Below are positions 32,829 to 37,275 of a DNA stretch of 37,275 nt, piece by piece. How positions within the stretch are numbered: position 1 is the first letter of the stretch; each line of letters begins with the position of its first letter. The notes under the pieces are model-generated. The model ran no database searches. It saw only the letters and a list, made by a program, of their open reading frames with translations, and was not told where the DNA came from. The position numbers were made by a program, and so were the translations under genes. Source of the DNA: Algoriphagus sp. (GTDB lineage: Bacteria > Bacteroidota > Bacteroidia > Cytophagales > Cyclobacteriaceae); the NCBI GenBank assembly GCA_021298245.1, contig JAJTDZ010000037.1, positions 1 to 37,275 on the forward strand. Direction: 5' to 3'.

Positions 32829-33800
32829 ATGAATATTCTCGTCATCGGAATTACTGGACTTTTTGGAAGTCACTTGGCGCGAGAATTCAGTGCTTTAGGA
32901 AAAATACATGGCCTTAGAAGAGCAAATACTCCCATTCCTCAAGGCAATTTAAAAGACCTAGACATCCATTGGCACGAAGGGGACTTATTGGATATTACTT
33001 CCTTGACCGAAGCCATGCTGGACATGGATGTGGTGGTACACGCTGCTGGCAAGGTGTCCTTTTCTCCAAAAGAAGAAAATGAACTCTTCAAAATCAATCA
33101 TCAAGGGACTGCCAACGTGGTCAATGCCATGCTGAGTGCTGAGGTCAAGAAGCTGGTTTATGTGAGTTCTATAGCTGCATTGGGCCTGCTTCCGGATCAG
33201 GAAGAGTACAACGAAGAAGCGATTTGGGTAGACGACTCCAAACAAACTGCCTATGCACTTTCCAAATATCGAGCGGAAGTGGAAGTTTGGAGAGGAGAAC
33301 AAGAAGGGCTAGAGGTGCTGGTCGTAAATCCTTCGGTGTTGCTTGCAGAAGCAGCATATACCAAAAGTAGTGCAGCCATATATACGTATGTAAGGTCTGG
33401 GAGTCCTTTTTATCCAAAGGGCAGTATCAATTACATAGATGTCCGTGATGCAGCTACCCTCACCCGGAGCTTGTTCGAGAAAAATGCTTGGGGGCAACGC
33501 TTTATTTTGTCTAAAGAAGGGATGCCTTATAGTGATTTTTTTACTGAAGTAGCCCGGGTATTTGGAGTCAAGGCGCCCAAATGGGCAATTCCTGATTGGG
33601 GGATTTCATTACTTTTTCCCATACTAGGGGTATTGCGGAGCCTAGGGCTGGGAAGAAACTATCCACTATCCAGACAGGCGACAAGAAATGCGCAGCGACC
33701 TAGTCATTACCAAAATCAAAAAGTGCAGTCCTATGTTGCATTTACCTACCGCTCCCTGGAGGAAACCTTACACTGGGCAAAATCTGCATCCATAAACTAA
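32829..33800 (+). CDS. NAD-dependent epimerase/dehydratase (extended SDR)
   Basis: A 323-residue extended SDR protein. The chosen ATG at 32829 begins directly with MNILVIGITGLFGSHLA, the GxxGxxG cofactor motif; the frame is open 90 bp further upstream but that part is not family-like. DVVVHAAGKVSF, YVSSIAALG with the active-site Ser, and YALSKYRAE (YxxxK) are present. It resembles dihydroflavonol-4-reductase-like and nucleoside-diphosphate-sugar epimerases. The C-terminal PSHYQNQKVQSYVAFTYRSLEETLHW is typical of the former. Substrate unknown; the rfbC neighbour hints at sugar chemistry. Confidence 0.88.
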   Translation: MNILVIGITGLFGSHLAREFSALGKIHGLRRANTPIPQGNLKDLDIHWHEGDLLDITSLTEAMLDMDVVVHAAGKVSFSPKEENELFKINHQGTANVVNAMLSAEVKKLVYVSSIAALGLLPDQEEYNEEAIWVDDSKQTAYALSKYRAEVEVWRGEQEGLEVLVVNPSVLLAEAAYTKSSAAIYTYVRSGSPFYPKGSINYIDVRDAATLTRSLFEKNAWGQRFILSKEGMPYSDFFTEVARVFGVKAPKWAIPDWGISLLFPILGVLRSLGLGRNYPLSRQATRNAQRPSHYQNQKVQSYVAFTYRSLEETLHWAKSASIN

Positions 33801-33828
33801 TTTGCCTTTCCTTAGGTTGAGGAAATGT

Positions 33829-33867
33829 AAAACAAGGCTTCACCCTAAGCTTCCCTAGTCTTGTTTT
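33829..33867 (+). terminator. Stem-loop terminator behind the epimerase gene
   Basis: AAAACAAG (33829-33836) and CTTGTTTT (33860-33867) form a perfect 8-bp stem, 28 bp after the stop. The loop contains a smaller GCTT/AAGC hairpin. The A-rich left and T-rich right arms fit an intrinsic terminator, although G+C in the stem is low. Confidence 0.5.
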
Positions 33868-33894
33868 GGATAGCTCAAAAATTAATTTCTGTTT

Positions 33895-33923
33895 TTTGGA
33901 ATTGTAATTTTTTGTTATCTTAA
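33895..33923 (+). promoter_or_regulatory. Possible promoter of the TPR-comA-popT-aroE run
   Basis: TTTG at 33895-33898 and TATCTTAA at 33916-33923, 17 bp apart, resemble the Bacteroidota -33 and -7 elements with two mismatches in the latter. It lies just behind a terminator hairpin and 20 bp before the ATG. Confidence 0.3.
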
Positions 33924-33943
33924 AAAAACGTTAGCAGCACCGA

Positions 33944-35370
33944 ATGACCGGAGATCACGATCACGATTGGGAAGAAGACAAAAAGCTGGTAGAGCGATTT
34001 GAAGATTCCCTCAAGTCTAATCTTGACTTGTATTTTGAAGAGGAAGAACTGGAGGATATCATCCGGTTTTATTTTGACCAACAAAAGTTTTTGAAAGCTT
34101 TGCGGGCTTCGGAATATGCTTTAGAAAAATTTCCCTTCTCTGTAGAGATTCGTTTGCAGAAAGCCCAGTGTCTCATTTTCAACGACGAGCTGGAAGAAGG
34201 CTTGGGCATCCTCGAGCACCTCAATAATCTTTCCCCCAACAACGAAGATATTGTTTTGGCCTTGGCCAATGCACAAATTTTGGCTGGAAATCTGCAAGAA
34301 GGCATAGACTTGCTGGAAAATTACCTACCCATGGCAGAAGATAAGGCGGAGGTGTTTTATTCCTTGGGAAATTTGTATCGAGCCAAAGGGGACAATGGCA
34401 AAGCAAGTTTCTACTTTAAGGAGGCCGTAAAAAACAGAATCAATCACGAGGATGCCCTCTTTCAGTTGGCCATGATCACGGAAGAAGAAGGCTCCTTTGA
34501 TGAAATCCTGGATTTTTATCAAGAATTTATCGATCAAGATCCCTACTCTGCAGGAGCTTGGTACAATTTAGGGGTGGTATACAATCGCCTGGGAGATTTG
34601 AGGAAGCTATTCGGGCCTACGAGTATGCACTTTTGATTGACGATGCTTTTGCCTCTGCCTATTTCAACATGGGCAATTCCTTAATGAATACGCAGCAATT
34701 TGAAAAAGCACTAGAAGCTTACCAAAATACCATCAACTGCGAGGGAGCCAATGCCGAAAACTGCTGCTACATGGGAGCTGCCTACGAAAAGTTGGGTAAG
34801 ATAGATGAGGCCTTCACGTATTTCAAGAAATCGGCAAAGTTGGACGAAGAGTATGACGATGCCTGGTTTGGCTTGGGGATGTGCATGCTTAAAAAAGAAA
34901 AATTTTTTGAAGCCATTCATTACTTCAAAAAGGCCATCCACCTCAACAAAGACAATGCAAATTATTGGGTGGGCTTGGCCGATGCAGAATTTAATTTGGG
35001 AAATATGCAGGCGAGTTCGGACGCCTACGAGGAGGCGATCAACTTGGAGCCGGGCATCATGGAAGCCTACATCAACCTTTCTATTATATATTTTGAGCAG
35101 AATCGCTTTGAAGAAGCAGTGGATGTCATGCGAGAAGGAATGGAAGAGCTACCCGAAGAGGCAGAGCTACATTACCGCTTGGTGGTGTATCTGATCAAAC
35201 TTGGCAAATACAAAGAGGCCTTCACTTATTTGGAAAATGCATTAACTTTGGACTTTGATCGGCATACCTTGCTGTACGAGTTGATGCCTGAATTGAAAAA
35301 GCAAAAGGCCATCTACAAGATAATAGCCCAGTATAAGGATGACCATCCCAGCTCTAACCTTAATACCTAG
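33944..35370 (+). pseudogene. Tetratricopeptide repeat protein interrupted by one frameshift
   Basis: Two overlapping frames join into one TPR protein of about 475 residues. Frame one carries repeats such as AEVFYSLGNLYRAKGDNGKASFYFKEA and breaks at about 34591-34596: it reads YNRLGDLRKLF and soon stops, while the other frame continues as RFEEAIRAYEYALLIDD in perfect TPR register. Adding one base in GGGAGA restores the protein. Later repeats include YFNMGNSLMNTQQFEKALEAY and AYINLSIIYFEQNRFEEAVDVM. It has no signal peptide and an acidic N-terminus, so it is a cytoplasmic scaffold of unknown partner. The phosphosulfolactate synthase gene starts 3 bp after its stop. A sequencing error is quite possible. 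Confidence 0.85.
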
Positions 35371-35373
35371 CAA

Positions 35374-36144
35374 ATGAATTACGTGCTGAAGAATCTCCCC
35401 CTACGGACTGAAAAGCCTCGTAATACGGGATTTACCATGGCCATGGACAAGGGCCTTAGCCTTAGAGAAACAGAGGACTTTGTAGATAGCTGTGCAGATT
35501 TTGTAGATATCGTGAAGTTTGGCTGGGCTACGTCTTATGTGACCAAGCACCTCAAAGAAAAAATTGCCGTTTATAAAGCCGCAGGAATACCTGTTTATTT
35601 TGGAGGGACGCTGTTTGAGGCCTTTATCGTCCGAGGACAATTTGAAGACTACCGAAAAGTATTGGACACCTTTGGGCTTACCTATGCAGAGGTATCGGAT
35701 GGTTCCATCTCTCTAAATCATCAAAAAAAGTGTGAGTACATTCATCTCTTGTCCCAGCAAGTCACTGTCTTGTCTGAAGTGGGATCCAAGGACGCCGCCA
35801 AAATCATTCCCCCCTACAAGTGGATCGAGCAGATGCAAACGGAGCTCAGTGCTGGAGCCTGGAAAGTCATTGGGGAAGCCCGTGAAGGGGGAAATGTGGG
35901 GCTTTTTAGAGATTCGGGAGAAGTCAGACAGGGCCTAGTGGAAGAAATCCTTACTCAAGTACCGGAAGAAAAAATCATTTGGGAAGCTCCCCAAAAATCT
36001 CAGCAAGTGTGGTTTATCAAACTTCTGGGAGCCAATGTGAACCTAGGCAATATTAGCCCTGCTGAAGTGATTCCATTGGAAACCATTCGCCTAGGTCTCC
36101 GCGGAGATACCTTCGATCATTTTCTTGGAGAAATCAAGCTCTAA
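35374..36144 (+). CDS. comA: Phosphosulfolactate synthase (ComA family)
   Basis: A 256-residue TIM-barrel protein of the ComA/YitD family, which adds sulfite to phosphoenolpyruvate to give phosphosulfolactate. FVDIVKFGWATSYV, GIPVYFGGTLFEAFIVRGQF, FGLTYAEVSDGSISL, VLSEVGSKDA, VIGEAREGGNVGLF and LLGANVNLGNISPAEVIPLE match the family closely and in order. In methanogens the product leads to coenzyme M, in Bacillus to sulfolactate; in Bacteroidota a link to sulfonolipids or sulfolactate is conceivable but not shown. comB and comC homologues are not in the window. It starts 3 bp behind the TPR gene and is followed by popT after 49 bp. Confidence 0.9.
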   Translation: MNYVLKNLPLRTEKPRNTGFTMAMDKGLSLRETEDFVDSCADFVDIVKFGWATSYVTKHLKEKIAVYKAAGIPVYFGGTLFEAFIVRGQFEDYRKVLDTFGLTYAEVSDGSISLNHQKKCEYIHLLSQQVTVLSEVGSKDAAKIIPPYKWIEQMQTELSAGAWKVIGEAREGGNVGLFRDSGEVRQGLVEEILTQVPEEKIIWEAPQKSQQVWFIKLLGANVNLGNISPAEVIPLETIRLGLRGDTFDHFLGEIKL

Positions 36145-36193
36145 CCTTATCTAATTCTCGCTGCGGCTCATTTTTGTTGCTTTCCTTTTCTTT

Positions 36194-37129
36194 ATGAATT
36201 CTTTCAAAACATACGGGCTTACTTACCTCAAAGGCATTGCCATGGGGGCGGCCGACATCGTACCAGGCGTATCTGGGGGATCCATTGCCCTTATCGCAGG
36301 AATTTATCAACAGCTATTGGATAGTATCAACGGGTTTAATATTCAAAATCTGAGCCTATTGAAATCCTTTCAGATTAAAGAATTTTATACCCGAGTCAAC
36401 GGCACCTTTTTGCTTTGCCTGGTCAGTGGAATTTTAACCAGTATTTTTTCTCTTTCAGGCGTGATTACCTACCTGATAGACGAACACCCCATCCCCCTCT
36501 GGTCCTTCTTCTCTGGATTGATTTTGGTGAGTGCTTTCCTGATTTTAAAAGACATTGCTCGCTGGACCATCGGAGTGGTAATTGCCGTGGCTATTGGCAC
36601 TGCCTTCGCGTGGTGGGTGACTAACCTCCCTCCAACCACTACCCCAAATGACTACTGGTTTACTTTTGTGGCGGGAGCCATTGCGATTTGTGCCATGATT
36701 TTGCCGGGAATCAGTGGAAGCTTTGTATTGTTGATTTTAGGACAATACGAGCGCATCCTTCAGGCAGTATTGGAGAAAGACATTTTTACCTTGGCCTTGT
36801 TTGCTACCGGCTGTTTAGTGGGGATTCTCTCCTTTAGTAGGGTCGTTGCCTTCTTGCTGCGGCGCTTTCATGCCGCCACGATTGGCTTGCTCTCTGGATT
36901 TATGCTGGGGTCTGTGAATGAATTGTGGCCTTGGAAAGATGTCATTAAAACGAGAATTTCCTCAAGCGGAAAAGAGGTCCCTTTTCTCACCGAAAACATT
37001 CTCCCCGGGGAGTATTTGACCCAAGTCGGTCTTGAACCTCAACTGGGATGGGCCATTGGTGCTTTCTTTTTTGGCATTGGTTTGGTTCTATTTATTGAGT
37101 GGCTAGCCAATAAGTTGCAGCAAGCATGA
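36194..37129 (+). CDS. popT: DUF368 family protein, probable undecaprenyl-phosphate translocase (PopT)
   Basis: A 311-residue membrane protein with about eight or nine helices. GLTYLKGIAMGAADIVPGVSGGSIALIAGIY at the N-terminus and ICAMILPGISGSFVLLILGQYE in the second half are the two related signature segments of DUF368. Members have recently been shown to recycle undecaprenyl phosphate across the membrane and were named PopT. It would return the lipid carrier to the cytoplasm for peptidoglycan and polysaccharide synthesis. Its stop overlaps the aroE start by 4 bp (ATGA), so the two are translationally coupled. Confidence 0.9.
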   Translation: MNSFKTYGLTYLKGIAMGAADIVPGVSGGSIALIAGIYQQLLDSINGFNIQNLSLLKSFQIKEFYTRVNGTFLLCLVSGILTSIFSLSGVITYLIDEHPIPLWSFFSGLILVSAFLILKDIARWTIGVVIAVAIGTAFAWWVTNLPPTTTPNDYWFTFVAGAIAICAMILPGISGSFVLLILGQYERILQAVLEKDIFTLALFATGCLVGILSFSRVVAFLLRRFHAATIGLLSGFMLGSVNELWPWKDVIKTRISSSGKEVPFLTENILPGEYLTQVGLEPQLGWAIGAFFFGIGLVLFIEWLANKLQQA

Positions 37130-37275
37130 GAAAATTTGGCTTGATCGGCTTTCCTCTAGGACATTCCTTTTCCAAAAAGTACTTTACGGAAAAGTTTGCC
37201 CGTGAAGGACGAAGAGATTGCCAGTTTGAACTGTATGAATTCCCCCAAGTAACCGACTTTACCGCACTCCTTAAG
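37126..37275 (+). CDS. aroE: Shikimate dehydrogenase, N-terminal part
   Basis: The ATG at 37126 overlaps the popT stop by 4 bp, and the frame stays open for 50 codons to the right edge. MRKFGLIGFPLGHSFSKKYF is the N-terminal shikimate-binding segment of AroE; Ser14 and Ser16 of the GHSFSKK motif are the usual substrate contacts. The enzyme reduces 3-dehydroshikimate with NADPH. The gene is cut by the window end. Confidence 0.9.
   Translation, partial: MRKFGLIGFPLGHSFSKKYFTEKFAREGRRDCQFELYEFPQVTDFTALLK

Overview
The window looks like chromosomal DNA of a Bacteroidota member of the order Cytophagales, most likely an Algoriphagus-like genus of Cyclobacteriaceae. The reasons are the fused MurF-alanine racemase, a SusC-style TonB receptor with an N-terminal carboxypeptidase-regulatory domain, a DUF5916 outer-membrane protein, -7 promoter elements of the TAnnTTTG type, and the end of an ebo gene cluster. 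Genus level is inference. There are no tRNA or rRNA genes, no insertion sequence with a transposase and no CRISPR array.

Layout. 1-2143: the end of an ebo cluster (eboE, cut by the left edge, and an eboF-like phosphatase). 2158-3658, minus: a methyltransferase and a patatin-like lipase. 3718-6439: a tight run of a VOC protein, a compact alpha-oxoamine-synthase-like PLP enzyme and a class A beta-lactamase-like lipoprotein. 6473-11150, minus: cryptochrome DASH, a DUF5916 protein and a fumarylacetoacetate hydrolase-family enzyme. 11209-13860: promoter, TPP riboswitch, terminator hairpin and a TonB-dependent receptor, so probably a thiamine importer. 13864-14036: a 173-bp intergenic element with terminal inverted repeats. 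14036-17715, minus: an exported amidohydrolase and an exported M14 carboxypeptidase broken by one frameshift. 17716-18245: an AT-rich stretch with a small PLDc_N membrane protein. 18260-20510: a TIGR01777 epimerase and a CLC transporter with the sequence marks of fluoride/proton antiporters.

20526-24811, minus: scpA, a UPF0104-type membrane protein and murF-alr, coupled by overlap or near-overlap. 24980-27672: dxs and an alpha/beta hydrolase. 27656-29168, minus: ribD and free-methionine sulfoxide reductase. 29390-30742: a dGTPase behind a promoter region with operator-like repeats. 30765-32036, minus: hflX. 32213-33800: rfbC and an NAD-dependent epimerase. 33944-37275: a TPR protein (one frameshift), a ComA-like phosphosulfolactate synthase, a DUF368/PopT protein and the start of aroE.

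Most genes are housekeeping or envelope-related. The themes are cell-wall precursor and lipid-carrier handling (murF-alr, popT, the UPF0104 protein, dxs as isoprenoid source), cofactor supply (thiamine uptake, riboflavin, TPP-using Dxs) and stress defence (photolyase-like protein, fRMsr, fluoride export). The points most worth a second look are the TPP riboswitch with a terminator driving a lone receptor, the inverted-repeat element, the two frameshifts, the Gly-to-Ala change in the MurF P-loop, the compact PLP enzyme next to a beta-lactamase-like lipoprotein, the ComA homologue, and the repeats upstream of the dGTPase. I did not find a clearly new multi-gene defence or mobile system.
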